Assembly: GCA_000952975.1 (NCBI GenBank)
Contig: LM997412.1
Coordinates: forward strand, 744,001 to 808,000
Length of the DNA stretch: 64,000 bases
Direction: 5' to 3'
DNA from: Peptoniphilus sp. ING2-D1G
GTDB taxonomy: Bacteria > Bacillota > Clostridia > Tissierellales > Peptoniphilaceae
Shown one piece after another: positions 28,182 through 37,754 of this stretch. Numbering within the stretch: the first letter of the stretch is position 1; every line of letters starts with the position of its first letter. The notes beneath the pieces were generated by a model that was not told the DNA's origin, searched no databases, and saw only the letters and a program-made list of their open reading frames with translations. A program made the position numbers and the translations under genes.

Positions 28182-30419
28182 CTATGCCCTTTTTACTTCC
28201 TTTAGGATATAACTTTCCAATAAGTCTCCTTCTTTAATGTCGTTAAAATTGTCAATTCCAAGTCCACCTTCAAATCCGGTAGCCAATTCCTTAACATCGT
28301 CTTTAAATCTTTTTAAAGACGAAATAGCTCCTTCATGTATTACCACGTCATCTCTTAATACTTTTACCATTGAATTCCTCGGTATTTTCCCGTTGAGAAC
28401 ATATACTCCTGCAACTATAGTATTGCCGGGCAGTTTGAAAGTTTGTCTAACTTCACATCTTCCTTGAATTTCTTCAACGATATCAGGTTCCAGCATACCT
28501 TTAACAGCAGCTTCTATATCGTTTATGATATCGTATATAACTCTATAGGTTCTAACATCTACCTCTTCGGTTTTAGATAAATCCAATGCGTTGATATTGG
28601 GTCGTACATTAAAACCGATTACGATTGCAGATGATGCTGATGCTAAGGAAATATCAGATTCGTTAATTCCGCCGACTCCACTGTGAATTATTTGTATTTT
28701 TACTTCGTCGTTGGACAATTTTTCCAAAGATTGATTCAATGCCTCAACAGAACCTTTGACATCTCCCTTTACTATGATATTTAATTCCTTCATTTCTCCT
28801 TCTTTTAGCTTGTCAAATAGGTTCTCCAAAGAAACCTTTGATCCCATAGCCATTTTATCAATTCTTAATTTTTCTTGATTTTTTTCAGCTATAGCTCTTG
28901 CGGTCTTTTCATCATCGACAACATATATGGGATCTCCCGCATTGGGAACATCTGATAGTCCTAGGATTACAGCCGGCATCGATGGACCAGCTTTTTTAAT
29001 AGCTCTTTTTTTATCATCAACCATGGCTCTTATTCTGCCGCTTGAAATCCCGGAAACAACATTATCTCCAAATTTCATAGTCCCCTTATTGATAAGAACT
29101 GTAGCCATAGGGCCTTTTCCCTTGTCGAGTTTAGCATCTATTACTGTACCGACAGCATTTCTATTTGGATTCGCCTTTAGCTCCAACATCTCAGCTACTA
29201 ATAAAATCATTTCAAGTAATTCAGGAATTCCTTCCTCTGTTTTAGCAGAAACTCCTACCATAATAGTATCTCCGCCCCATTCTTCGGGCATTAGCCCATT
29301 TTCAAGAAGCTCTTGTTTTACCCTATCTATATTTCCGGTACCTTTATCAATTTTATTTATTGCTACAATTATCGGAACACCGGCTGATTTAGCGTGAGAT
29401 ATTGCCTCAACTGTTTGTGGCATCACACCATCATCAGCTGCTACTACAAGCACAGCTATATCGGTGATTAAAGCTCCTCTTAATCTCATTGCAGTAAAAG
29501 CTTCATGTCCCGGAGTGTCCAGAAAAGTCACTTTTTTATTATTAACCGAAACAGTATACGCACCTATGTGTTGTGTAATTCCGCCGGCTTCGGAACTTTG
29601 AATATGTGATTTTTTTATTGCATCCAGAAGAGACGTTTTGCCATGATCAACGTGCCCCATAACAGTTACAACAGGCGGTCTTGGTTTTAAATTTTTTTCA
29701 TCATCTTCAAAATCCAAATTAAGCTGTTCTTCTATAAGCAAGTTTTCGGGTTTTTCTATTTCAATCTGTACATTGAAATCATCAGCTAATAAAATACATG
29801 TGTCTTCATCTATTTCTTGATTTTGGCTTGCCATTATTCCCAAACCAATTAACTTTGTAATTACTTGTGCAACAGAAAGATTTAATTTATCTGCAAAGCT
29901 TTTTACAGTTATTGGAGCAGCTATTGTAAATATTGAGTTGTCGCTATTATTATCTTCCTCTTTTTTCTTATGACTTTTGATTCTTTTCTTAGGCGCTTTT
30001 TTTGATAAATCTCTCTTGGTAAATATTTTATTTTCATCACTTTGTTTTTTTTCTTTGTTCGGTTTATGAGTTTTAATTTTTTTAGTTTTTTGATAATCAT
30101 CTTCAGAGTCTATTTTTGATTTCGAAGCACTATATGGCTTATTTATGTTATTTTTTTTGTAAAGTTTTTCTTTTTTAGACTCATTATGCTGCATATTTGT
30201 TTTTTCGTTTTTGCTTATATTTTTATCGATAGTTTTTTTCCTATTATCCATGGAGTCTCCTTTTCTTATATAAAGAGACTTTACTCTATCAATATCGTCA
30301 TTTTCTATATTTGACATGTGATTTTTTACATCTATGTTCATTTCTTTTAGTTTTTCTATTAGTTCTTTACTGCTAATTCCAATTTCCTTTGCCAATGCAT
30401 GTACTCTTATTTTTGACAT
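28182..30419 (-). CDS. infB: Translation initiation factor IF-2
   Basis: IF-2 (745 residues) places initiator tRNA on the 30S subunit. A short N-terminal IF2N domain (about 1-55) is followed by a Lys/Glu/Asn-rich linker (about 60-155), a second IF2N-like domain and the G domain with GHVDHGKTS (about 255), DTPGHEAF and NKID. The C-terminal domains have normal length. It follows rnpM after only 25 bases; the ylxQ (L7Ae-like) gene often found there is absent. Confidence 0.97.
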   Translation of the reverse strand: MSKIRVHALAKEIGISSKELIEKLKEMNIDVKNHMSNIENDDIDRVKSLYIRKGDSMDNRKKTIDKNISKNEKTNMQHNESKKEKLYKKNNINKPYSASKSKIDSEDDYQKTKKIKTHKPNKEKKQSDENKIFTKRDLSKKAPKKRIKSHKKKEEDNNSDNSIFTIAAPITVKSFADKLNLSVAQVITKLIGLGIMASQNQEIDEDTCILLADDFNVQIEIEKPENLLIEEQLNLDFEDDEKNLKPRPPVVTVMGHVDHGKTSLLDAIKKSHIQSSEAGGITQHIGAYTVSVNNKKVTFLDTPGHEAFTAMRLRGALITDIAVLVVAADDGVMPQTVEAISHAKSAGVPIIVAINKIDKGTGNIDRVKQELLENGLMPEEWGGDTIMVGVSAKTEEGIPELLEMILLVAEMLELKANPNRNAVGTVIDAKLDKGKGPMATVLINKGTMKFGDNVVSGISSGRIRAMVDDKKRAIKKAGPSMPAVILGLSDVPNAGDPIYVVDDEKTARAIAEKNQEKLRIDKMAMGSKVSLENLFDKLKEGEMKELNIIVKGDVKGSVEALNQSLEKLSNDEVKIQIIHSGVGGINESDISLASASSAIVIGFNVRPNINALDLSKTEEVDVRTYRVIYDIINDIEAAVKGMLEPDIVEEIQGRCEVRQTFKLPGNTIVAGVYVLNGKIPRNSMVKVLRDDVVIHEGAISSLKRFKDDVKELATGFEGGLGIDNFNDIKEGDLLESYILKEVKRA

Positions 30420-30444
30420 TGGAACACCTCCTTAAAATAAGGCG

Positions 30445-30714
30445 CTATTCTTGTTTTATAGATTCTTTTAACTTTTCATAAGTTGCATCATTAATCTCCA
30501 TTTCAAATGCTCTATTAAAGGCTTTAGATTTTATGGCTTTTTTTAAGCATTCTTCATTAAAACATATATAGGCACCTCTGCCGTTTTTCTTTCCGGTTAT
30601 ATCTAAAAAAATTTTTCCTTCTTTATCTTTAACTACTCTGATGAGTTCCTTTTTAGGTTTGCTTTCATTGCACCCTAAACATTTTCTCATAGGTATTTTT
30701 CTAACTTTTGCCAT
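30445..30714 (-). CDS. rnpM: YlxR/RnpM family RNA-binding protein
   Basis: An 89-residue YlxR-family protein, with MRKCLGCNESKPKKELIRVV at the N-terminus and GRGAYICFNEECLKKA in the middle. In Bacillus this protein binds RNase P RNA and modulates its activity (RnpM). It sits between nusA and infB in its usual place. Confidence 0.92.
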   Translation of the reverse strand: MAKVRKIPMRKCLGCNESKPKKELIRVVKDKEGKIFLDITGKKNGRGAYICFNEECLKKAIKSKAFNRAFEMEINDATYEKLKESIKQE

Positions 30715-30753
30715 TTTTTACCCCAAAACATAATATTAATCAGAAGTTCACGT

Positions 30754-31899
30754 TTAATTGTTTTCTATTAATTCTTCGTTTTCTTTTTTTATAAAATTTG
30801 AACTTTTATCAAAATTTTCTTCCAATTCTTCTTCGGTCATATTATTATCTTTTAGATAATTTTCAAATTGCTGATTGGATTTTATATCGATTTTCCAATT
30901 GGTTAACTTTGCTGCCAATCTTGCGTTTTGTCCTTCTTTACCTATAGCGAGCGATAATTGATAATCCGGTACTATTACAAGGGCAGATTTTTCTTTCTCA
31001 TTAATAAATACCTTTTCAACTTTTGATGGACTTAGTGAGTTTGCAATGAAATTTTCAATTGGTTTCTCATATATTACAATATCAACTTTTTCGTCATGCA
31101 GTTCGTCTACAATAGCTTTAACTCTTGTTCCTTTATATCCTACGCACGCTCCTAAGGGATCCACTTCTTCATTTCTTGAAAAAACAGCTATTTTTGTTCT
31201 TGAGCCGGCTTCGCGCGCTATAGAAAATATTTCGACGATTCCATCAGCTATTTCAGGTACTTCAAGTTCAAATAATCTCTTTACAAGGTTCGGATGCGAT
31301 CTGGAAAGGATAACTTGTGGTCCTTTTGTAGTTTTCTTGACTTGAACTAGTAAAAGTTTTAGCCTATTTCCTTGTTTATATGATTCGTTTTTTATTTGTT
31401 CTGCAGGCGGAAGTATTGCTTCGGTTTCCCCTAAATCAAAATAAACAGATCCATGGGAAACTCTTTGAACTACTCCTGTTATTATTTCATTCTCTCTATT
31501 GGCATAATCATTATAAATTACTTCTCTCTCTGCGTCTTTTATTCTTTGAATTACCACTTGTTTTGCCGTTTGAGCAGCTATTCTCCCAAAATTCGCAGGT
31601 TCCAGTTTTTCTGTATATATATCATCAACTTCGAACTTAGGATCTATATTTTTTGCTTTAGAGATAGGAATTTCTAAATTTTTGTCAGTAATATCTTCAT
31701 CGTTGACTATTGTTTTTAGTGAATATAAATTTATATTCCCCGTCATTCTATTTATATCTACTTTGACGTTTTGCGATGTACCGAAATTTTTTCTATAACT
31801 TGAAATCAAAGCTGATTCAAGTGCATCAAATACCACCTCTTTGGGTATCCCTTTTGATTTTTCAAGCTCCTCTAAGGCGCCGATTAGTTCTTCATTCAT
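30754..31899 (-). CDS. nusA: Transcription termination/antitermination factor NusA
   Basis: NusA (381 residues) binds RNA polymerase and nascent RNA. The N-terminal polymerase-binding domain is about 1-125, an S1 domain about 130-200 (GVVQRVSHGSVYFDLG), and tandem KH domains about 200-345 (GACVGYKGTRVKAIV, AIGKEGQNARLAAKLTNW). It lacks the acidic repeats of the E. coli protein, as is usual in Firmicutes, and ends in an acidic tail. It overlaps rimP by 4 bases. Confidence 0.96.
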   Translation of the reverse strand: MNEELIGALEELEKSKGIPKEVVFDALESALISSYRKNFGTSQNVKVDINRMTGNINLYSLKTIVNDEDITDKNLEIPISKAKNIDPKFEVDDIYTEKLEPANFGRIAAQTAKQVVIQRIKDAEREVIYNDYANRENEIITGVVQRVSHGSVYFDLGETEAILPPAEQIKNESYKQGNRLKLLLVQVKKTTKGPQVILSRSHPNLVKRLFELEVPEIADGIVEIFSIAREAGSRTKIAVFSRNEEVDPLGACVGYKGTRVKAIVDELHDEKVDIVIYEKPIENFIANSLSPSKVEKVFINEKEKSALVIVPDYQLSLAIGKEGQNARLAAKLTNWKIDIKSNQQFENYLKDNNMTEEELEENFDKSSNFIKKENEELIENN

Positions 31900-32369
31900 T
31901 TTATTCCTCCGTTAAAATTAATCGTTTGTTTCATAAGAGAAATAGATTTAATAGGTATCTTAACATTTTCCTCGTTATTGCATAAAACTATGTTTTCCTT
32001 ATTGTATTCAATCAGTTTCCCAATATATGACTTGTTGTCATTTAATGGTGCAAATAACTTCACTTCAACTTCATTATTTAAGTTTCTTCTATAATCATCT
32101 TGGGTTTTAAGTGGACGATCCAACCCGGGCGAAGATACTTCTATATAATAAGACTTTTTGATATCTAATTTATCTATATCATCTTCTATTTTTATGCTCA
32201 TAGATGTACAATCATCAAAATTAATACCATTTACAGAATAAATAAAGATAGAAATCAATAAATGTTTTGTCCCATCTTTTATTTCAACATCCACAAGTTC
32301 GTAACCAAGTTCCTGTGCAGCCTTTAATGAAATTTTCCTAATGCTTTCCGATAAATTGGATTTGTTCAT
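31896..32369 (-). CDS. rimP: Ribosome maturation factor RimP
   Basis: RimP (157 residues) assists 30S maturation. ELGYELVDVEIKDG, DDCTSMSIKIEDDID and YYIEVSSPGLDRPLK are characteristic. I start it at MNKSNLSES (32367-32369) because GAGGAGGTG lies directly upstream; the frame is open 13 codons further, through a terminator hairpin, which is not credible coding sequence. First gene of the nusA-infB operon. Confidence 0.94.
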   Translation of the reverse strand: MNKSNLSESIRKISLKAAQELGYELVDVEIKDGTKHLLISIFIYSVNGINFDDCTSMSIKIEDDIDKLDIKKSYYIEVSSPGLDRPLKTQDDYRRNLNNEVEVKLFAPLNDNKSYIGKLIEYNKENIVLCNNEENVKIPIKSISLMKQTINFNGGIK

Positions 32370-32382
32370 ATTGCACCTCCTC

Positions 32383-32411
32383 AAAAAAACAAGAGTGGGG
32401 GCACCCACTCT
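32383..32411 (-). terminator. Terminator or attenuator before rimP
   Basis: A perfect 8-bp GC-rich stem (32392-32399 with 32404-32411, 4-base loop) followed on the minus strand by a run of T. It lies only 3 bases before the rimP ribosome binding site. It may end the FAD dehydrogenase transcript, or, since a candidate promoter lies upstream of it, act as an attenuator for the nusA operon. Confidence 0.8.
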
Positions 32412-32429
32412 GCAAACGACATCTATTAC

Positions 32430-32450
32430 TGTTACAGTATAATTGTAACA
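32430..32450 (-). promoter_or_regulatory. Inverted repeat with embedded -10, candidate rimP operon promoter
   Basis: A perfect 7-bp inverted repeat, TGTTACA (32430-32436) and TGTAACA (32444-32450), flanks a 7-base spacer. On the minus strand TATACT (32435-32440) can serve as a -10, though the -35 (TTTAAG at normal spacing) is weak. The symmetry suggests an operator; no regulator is known. Confidence 0.45.
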
Positions 32451-32475
32451 TCACATTACTTAAAAATCAATATTT

Positions 32476-33855
32476 CTAATTCATATTATTTAAATACCTA
32501 GCCACATAAATTCCACTTGCAGAAGCTTGAGAAAGGGAATGCGTGACTCCCCCACCATCTCCAACAACGAAAAGTCCTGGAACTAACGTTTCAAAGTTAT
32601 TATCTGTTTTTACCTTTGAATTATAAAATTTAACCTCAACTCCATACAATAAAGTATCTTCATTAGCTGTCCCCGGAGCGATTTTATCAAGAGCATAAAT
32701 CATTTCAATGATGGAATCCAACTGTCTTTTTGGCATAACCAAGGATAAATCTCCCGGAGTTGCCTTTAATGTCGGAATTGTAAAACACTTATTCATTCTT
32801 CTGTTGCTTGATCTTCTTCCCTTAATTAAATCTCCAAAACGCTGAAGTATTACTCCACCTCCAAGCATATTTGAAAGTTTTGCTATTGATTCTCCATATT
32901 CGTTTGAGTCTTTAAAGGGTTCTGTAAATTTATTACTTACCAACAGTGCGAAGTTTGTATTCTCACTTTGCAGTTTTGGATCTGAATATGCATGTCCATT
33001 AACTGTTATTATTCCATTTGTGTTTTCAGTTACTACTTGTCCATAAGGATTCATACAAAACGTCCTTATGAGATCGTTATATGTCTTTGTTTGATAAACA
33101 ATCTTACTTTCATAAACTACATCTGTAATATGTTTGAAAATTTCTGCAGGCAATTCCACTCGTACTCCAATGTCAACTTGATTAGATTCCAGTTTAATAT
33201 CGAATTTTCTACAAATTTTTGAAATCCACTTAGAGCCGGATCTGCCGGAACCAAGCACCAATTTTTTAGATTTGAAAATACCTTTATCTGTGATTATTTC
33301 AAATAAATTTTCTGAATCAATAAAATTTATATCAGTACAAGTGGTGTTAAATTTCATTTCTATTTTTTTATTGGAATAATTAAATATTTTTTCGAGAATT
33401 TTGATATTTCTATCGGTACCAAAATGTCTGACTTTTGCTTCTAATAAATGCAAATCATGGCGTAGAGCTACGGTTTTAAGGTCGGAATTACCTGTCGAAA
33501 ATAACTTCGACTCATATCCATCAAATCCACATAGAATGCTATCAACATATTCCATTAAGTCTATCGCTTCTTTTCGACCTACATATTTATAAAGCTCCCC
33601 ACCAAAATTATTTGTTATATTATATTTTCCATCTGAAAGCGTTCCCGCTCCTCCATATCCATTCATTATGTTGCAAGGATTACAGCCAATACAACTCTCA
33701 ACTTTCCCGGCCTTTATCGGGCAAATTCTTTTATCTATTGAATTGCCTTTATCTATCATTAATATTTTTAAATCAGTATTAAGTTTTGTAAATTCATAAG
33801 ATGCAAATACTCCACTTGCACCTGCTCCAATTAAAATTATATCGTAAGTGTTCAT
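32476..33855 (-). CDS. NAD(P)/FAD-dependent dehydrogenase (COG2509-type)
   Basis: A 459-residue flavoprotein. The N-terminal Rossmann motif is GAGASGVFASYEF (about 10-22), a cysteine-rich CPIKAGKVESCIGCNPC segment follows (about 44-60), and the C-terminal FAD contact is VPGLFVVGDGGG. It resembles uncharacterised FAD-dependent dehydrogenases of clostridia. The substrate is unknown. ATG at 33853-33855 is chosen because GAGGTG lies just upstream. It is not tightly coupled to its neighbours. Confidence 0.8.
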   Translation of the reverse strand: MNTYDIILIGAGASGVFASYEFTKLNTDLKILMIDKGNSIDKRICPIKAGKVESCIGCNPCNIMNGYGGAGTLSDGKYNITNNFGGELYKYVGRKEAIDLMEYVDSILCGFDGYESKLFSTGNSDLKTVALRHDLHLLEAKVRHFGTDRNIKILEKIFNYSNKKIEMKFNTTCTDINFIDSENLFEIITDKGIFKSKKLVLGSGRSGSKWISKICRKFDIKLESNQVDIGVRVELPAEIFKHITDVVYESKIVYQTKTYNDLIRTFCMNPYGQVVTENTNGIITVNGHAYSDPKLQSENTNFALLVSNKFTEPFKDSNEYGESIAKLSNMLGGGVILQRFGDLIKGRRSSNRRMNKCFTIPTLKATPGDLSLVMPKRQLDSIIEMIYALDKIAPGTANEDTLLYGVEVKFYNSKVKTDNNFETLVPGLFVVGDGGGVTHSLSQASASGIYVARYLNNMN

Positions 33856-33930
33856 AATCACCTCAAAATTAAAATATGATTTTATTAAAGTATCTAATCT
33901 TATTTATAAACATAAAAGGATTTAACATAA

Positions 33931-34449
33931 CTAAATCTCTTGTTTTAATATATATACTTGATCAATTCCATCAATTTCCTTTAGATTTACAATTACATTC
34001 TCGTCCTTTGATGTAGGAACATTTTTCCCAACATAATCCGGTCTAATTGGAAGTTCTCTATGCCCTCTATCTATTAATGTTGCGAGTTGAATTGTTTTTG
34101 GCCTGGCAGAAGAAGTTAGTGCATCCATAGCGGCACGTGTTGTTCTTCCGGTGAAAAACACATCATCTACAAGAATAACATTTTTATTATTCACGGGAAT
34201 ATCAATTCTGATATTTGTATTTCTATATTCGATATCATCTCTAAAGTTTGTTATATCAATTGAATATACGGGTATGTTTCCTTCTAACTCAGAAATTTTA
34301 CTTGAGATTCTTCGAGCTATGTCTTCGCCTCTTCTTATTATGCCCACTAATATTAAATCTTTAATTCCTTTGTTTTTTTCAACAATCTCGTAGGATATTC
34401 TAAGAATAGAGCGATTTATTGCAAGCTCATCCATTATTATATTCTTCAT
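33931..34449 (-). CDS. pyrR: PyrR family regulator / uracil phosphoribosyltransferase
   Basis: PyrR (172 residues) in Bacillus binds pyr mRNA to cause attenuation and has weak uracil phosphoribosyltransferase activity. DELAINRSILRISYEI and the PRPP loop ILVDDVFFTGRTTRAA (about 92-107) are characteristic. It ends the der-rluD operon and overlaps rluD by 23 bases. No pyrimidine synthesis gene is nearby, so it must act on distant targets or mainly as a salvage enzyme. Confidence 0.93.
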   Translation of the reverse strand: MKNIIMDELAINRSILRISYEIVEKNKGIKDLILVGIIRRGEDIARRISSKISELEGNIPVYSIDITNFRDDIEYRNTNIRIDIPVNNKNVILVDDVFFTGRTTRAAMDALTSSARPKTIQLATLIDRGHRELPIRPDYVGKNVPTSKDENVIVNLKEIDGIDQVYILKQEI

Positions 34450-35335
34450 AATTAAACCTTTTCATAAATTTTTCAAATCGTATTGGAAAATCATCTTCTA
34501 TAGTAATAGTTTTATCAATTATCGGATGTTTAAATTCTAATTTATATGAATGTAACATTTGTTTATTGATGTTATATTTATTTTTATTTCCATAAACCAA
34601 GTCACCCAATATGGGATGACCTATATGTTTAAAATGAACTCTTATTTGATGAGTTCTTCCTGTAAACAAATTTATGGAAGCAAGAGTAAAATTATCAAAA
34701 AATTTTAAAGAATTGTATTCAGTATAAGCATATTTTGAATTTACAGATGTAACGTCCATTTTTATTCTATTTTTTATATTTCTGCCTATAGGCATTTCAA
34801 TTGAGCCTTCTAAGGGTAATTTACCTTCTACAATTGCCAGATATGTTTTTTTGACCTTATGCTCTTTAAACGAATTTACAAGATTTATATATGCAATATC
34901 CTTTTTAGCAATAATCATAAGACCGCTAGTATCCTTATCAAGTCTGTGAACAATTCCGGGTCTGAGAGGATCCGGTGTATTTGCTAAATTTTTAAATGTA
35001 TATAATAACCCGTTAACTAATGTGTTCTCTGAATTTCCGGCTCCGGGATGTACTATAATTCCTTGAGGTTTAGATATTACGGCTATGTAATCATCTTCAT
35101 ACTTGACAATAAAATTCATTTTTTTTGGTTTAAGGATAAACTCATCTTCCTCATAAACTGTAATTTTATCATCGAATTTAATTATGCTTCCGGCTTTTAC
35201 TTTTTTATCATTTAAAAGAATCATGCCTTCATTTATTTTTTTCTTTACTTGAGATCTATTGAGATCAATTATCTCAACAAGGTATTGATCTAATCTAATA
35301 TTTTCATTTTTTGAATAATATATTTTTTTATTCAT
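34427..35335 (-). CDS. rluD: RluD-family 23S rRNA pseudouridine synthase
   Basis: A 302-residue RluA-family enzyme. An N-terminal S4 domain (about 4-60) precedes the catalytic domain with the nucleophilic Asp in HRLDKDTSGLMI (about 131-142). It follows lspA as YlyB does in Bacillus. I start at ATG 35333-35335, just after the lspA stop; an in-frame ATG nine codons upstream overlaps lspA. Neither has a strong binding site. RluD-type modification of helix 69 is likely but not provable here. Confidence 0.9.
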   Translation of the reverse strand: MNKKIYYSKNENIRLDQYLVEIIDLNRSQVKKKINEGMILLNDKKVKAGSIIKFDDKITVYEEDEFILKPKKMNFIVKYEDDYIAVISKPQGIIVHPGAGNSENTLVNGLLYTFKNLANTPDPLRPGIVHRLDKDTSGLMIIAKKDIAYINLVNSFKEHKVKKTYLAIVEGKLPLEGSIEMPIGRNIKNRIKMDVTSVNSKYAYTEYNSLKFFDNFTLASINLFTGRTHQIRVHFKHIGHPILGDLVYGNKNKYNINKQMLHSYKLEFKHPIIDKTITIEDDFPIRFEKFMKRFNYEEYNNG

Positions 35336-35339
35336 ATTA

Positions 35340-35801
35340 TTATCTTTTTTCAGGATTGTCATAGAAAAGTACCATTAATACCAGCAAAAAGGATCCAATA
35401 ACAACAAAAGAATCCGCAAGGTTAAAAACAGCAAAATCAAATCCGAAAATTCTCACAGAAATGAAGTCTATTACATAATGTAACCTAACCCTATCAATAA
35501 AGTTGCCAATGGCACCTCCAAGTATTAAACCCAAGGATAATTTAAAAATTGCAGAACTTTTTTTATAATTTTTAAACAAAATATATAATATTGCAATAAC
35601 GATAACAATTGTAATTATCAAAAAAAATGTTCTATTGTTTTGCATAATACCAAAGGCGGCACCTCTATTTTCAAGATAAAAAAAATTTAAAAAGTTTTCG
35701 ATTATTACTGCAGGGGGTTTTCCTTTTAAAAATTCAACAACTAATTTTTTTGAAATTTGATCTATTAATATTAAAATAGATGCAAAAATAAGAACGCTCA
35801 T
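35340..35801 (-). CDS. lspA: Lipoprotein signal peptidase
   Basis: LspA (153 residues) removes lipoprotein signal peptides at the membrane. Four helices and the two catalytic Asp motifs are visible: GNFIDRVR and FNLADSFVVIG. AGGAGG precedes the ATG. A client may be the lipoprotein at 43686-44195. Confidence 0.96.
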   Translation of the reverse strand: MSVLIFASILILIDQISKKLVVEFLKGKPPAVIIENFLNFFYLENRGAAFGIMQNNRTFFLIITIVIVIAILYILFKNYKKSSAIFKLSLGLILGGAIGNFIDRVRLHYVIDFISVRIFGFDFAVFNLADSFVVIGSFLLVLMVLFYDNPEKR

Positions 35802-35820
35802 AGATCCTCCTATAGAATGA

Positions 35821-36597
35821 TTATTTTGGGAACTTAAGATTTATTATATATTTATCCTTTTTTGATTTTCCAATTATTTCGTCGAAATATATTCTTCCAA
35901 ATTTTCTTACAGATATTATGTCTTTTGGATTTAGCATTACAGAACCTTTGTCTTCAGTTTTAAAATTAACCTTTACAGCCTTGGATTTAACTATATCATT
36001 AGAATTTGCCCTTGATATATTAAGTGCATTAGAAATAATTACATCCAATCTTAAAGATGAAACTATTACTTTTTTCTCAATATATTCTTTTTTTGGTTCT
36101 TGGAATTCTTTATCTATACAGTAGATGTTATATTTAGAGACTTTTTCTAAATTTGTTTTTACAAAATCATGTAATTCACTTTTTATAAAAATAAAAAAAC
36201 AATCATCATCGAGGACAATGTCGCCAATTTTTTTTCTTTCTATCTTCAGCCCTATTAAAGAGCCCAAGATATCTCTGTGGGTATAATTGTTGTCATTTTT
36301 ATAGCTAAGCAAACTTATTTCATCTTCTTTTATTTCATGCAAATAAGATGGATAAATATATATAATTGATCTTTCACAATTAATATACCCACCATCTATT
36401 TTATAATTTATGGTATCGAACTTATTTAAAATACTTTCCGCTATCCTGATTTCATATGGGTCAAGAAAATCTGTTGAAACAATAATATGATTTTTTATAA
36501 CAATTTCGATTTTATCTATCAATCTTTTTGCTATTATTATTTTACTTTCATCATGTATATGTAATAGCAAAGAATTTCTGTCAATGGTACTTACCAA
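35821..36597 (-). CDS. ylmH: YlmH-like S4-domain RNA-binding protein
   Basis: A 258-residue protein with an S4 RNA-binding domain near the C-terminus (SSLRLDVIISNALNISRAN, about 182-200). It sits between sepF and lspA, where YlmH is encoded in Firmicutes. YlmH binds stalled large ribosomal subunits in Bacillus. It starts with TTG at 36597 and overlaps sepF by 7 bases. Confidence 0.88.
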   Translation of the reverse strand: MVSTIDRNSLLLHIHDESKIIIAKRLIDKIEIVIKNHIIVSTDFLDPYEIRIAESILNKFDTINYKIDGGYINCERSIIYIYPSYLHEIKEDEISLLSYKNDNNYTHRDILGSLIGLKIERKKIGDIVLDDDCFFIFIKSELHDFVKTNLEKVSKYNIYCIDKEFQEPKKEYIEKKVIVSSLRLDVIISNALNISRANSNDIVKSKAVKVNFKTEDKGSVMLNPKDIISVRKFGRIYFDEIIGKSKKDKYIINLKFPK

Positions 36598-37028
36598 GGA
36601 AACATTCCACTGTTTTTAAGCTCTTCTTTAAGTCCGTCAATTTCGACATTTTCAGGAGCTAAAATAAATATATCTTTATTTACCTTTTGAATTTTGCCAT
36701 CTAATGCGTATAAAGCTCCGCTGACAAAATCAAAAATTTGTCTTTTGATGTCAATATCCAGTTGTTCAAAATTAAGAACAATGGATTTATTAGCTCTAAG
36801 ATCATCAACAATCTTAGGAGATTCATCATAAGACAGTGGTTCATGAACTGAAATTATCATATCTGCCGCCTTAAGAGTATTAAATCCTTGCTTTTTTGAT
36901 TTGTTTGTTCTTGAAGGTTGTTCTTCAATAGAATTTTCTTCTATAAATTCATTTTCAGGATAATCATCGTAATCATATTCATCAGAAAACCCAAAAACCC
37001 TTTTAACCTTATCCATCAATTCAGCCAT
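36591..37028 (-). CDS. sepF: Cell division protein SepF
   Basis: SepF (145 residues) bundles FtsZ and tethers it to the membrane. An N-terminal amphipathic membrane-binding segment (MAELMDKVKRVFGF) is followed by an acidic linker and the conserved globular domain (SIVLNFEQLDIDIKRQIFDFVSGALYAL). The yggS-sepF-ylmH order is typical. Confidence 0.95.
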   Translation of the reverse strand: MAELMDKVKRVFGFSDEYDYDDYPENEFIEENSIEEQPSRTNKSKKQGFNTLKAADMIISVHEPLSYDESPKIVDDLRANKSIVLNFEQLDIDIKRQIFDFVSGALYALDGKIQKVNKDIFILAPENVEIDGLKEELKNSGMFPW

Positions 37029-37058
37029 ACATATTTCCTCCTACAAATTTAATATATT

Positions 37059-37742
37059 TTATTTTCTGCTTCCAAAAATCTTAGTGCCGATTCTAACCAT
37101 ATTGGAGCCTTCTTCTATGGCTATTTCAAAATCTCCACTCATCCCCATGGACAAATAATCCATGTCAACTTCTTTGTAATGTCTATTTTTTATATTTTCT
37201 CTTAAATTAAACAATTCTCTAAAGCATTTTCTTATTTCACTGTAATCTTCAGTTAAAGGCCCTATACCCATCAAACCTTTGATTTTTATGTTTTTATAAT
37301 CAATTGTTTCTTCTATTAATTCTACAAGTTTTTCCGAGGCAACGCCACCTTTTTGATTTTCTTTTGAAATATTTACTTGTATGAGAATATTAACTAAGAT
37401 ATTGTCGTTTTTCGCCCTCTTATCTATTTCTTTAATTAGATTTAATCTATCAACAGATTGAATTAAGGCTACTTTGTCGTAAATATATTTTACCTTATTT
37501 GTCTGAAAATTTCCAATCATATGAAAATTTATATTCTTAGGCAATACATCAATTTTTTCTTTTAATTCTTGAACTCTATTTTCTCCGAAATCTTTTAGCC
37601 CTAAATCATAGGCTTTTAATATTTCTTCGGTGGTATGATTTTTAGATACTCCGATAAGTTTTACATCTTGATGTAATTTACTTCTGTCTTTAGCTTTTTC
37701 AATATTCTCTAAAACACTTTTTAAATTATCACTTAAACTCAT
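37059..37742 (-). CDS. yggS: YggS-family PLP homeostasis protein
   Basis: A 227-residue pyridoxal-phosphate-binding TIM barrel without known catalysis, involved in vitamin B6 and amino-acid balance. The PLP lysine is in LIGVSKNH (about 30). GDFEIAIEEGSNMVRIGTKIFG ends the protein, as in the family. I start at ATG 37740-37742; a GTG three codons upstream overlaps the GGTG binding site. Confidence 0.94.
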   Translation of the reverse strand: MSLSDNLKSVLENIEKAKDRSKLHQDVKLIGVSKNHTTEEILKAYDLGLKDFGENRVQELKEKIDVLPKNINFHMIGNFQTNKVKYIYDKVALIQSVDRLNLIKEIDKRAKNDNILVNILIQVNISKENQKGGVASEKLVELIEETIDYKNIKIKGLMGIGPLTEDYSEIRKCFRELFNLRENIKNRHYKEVDMDYLSMGMSGDFEIAIEEGSNMVRIGTKIFGSRK

Positions 37743-37754
37743 TTTTATCACCGG

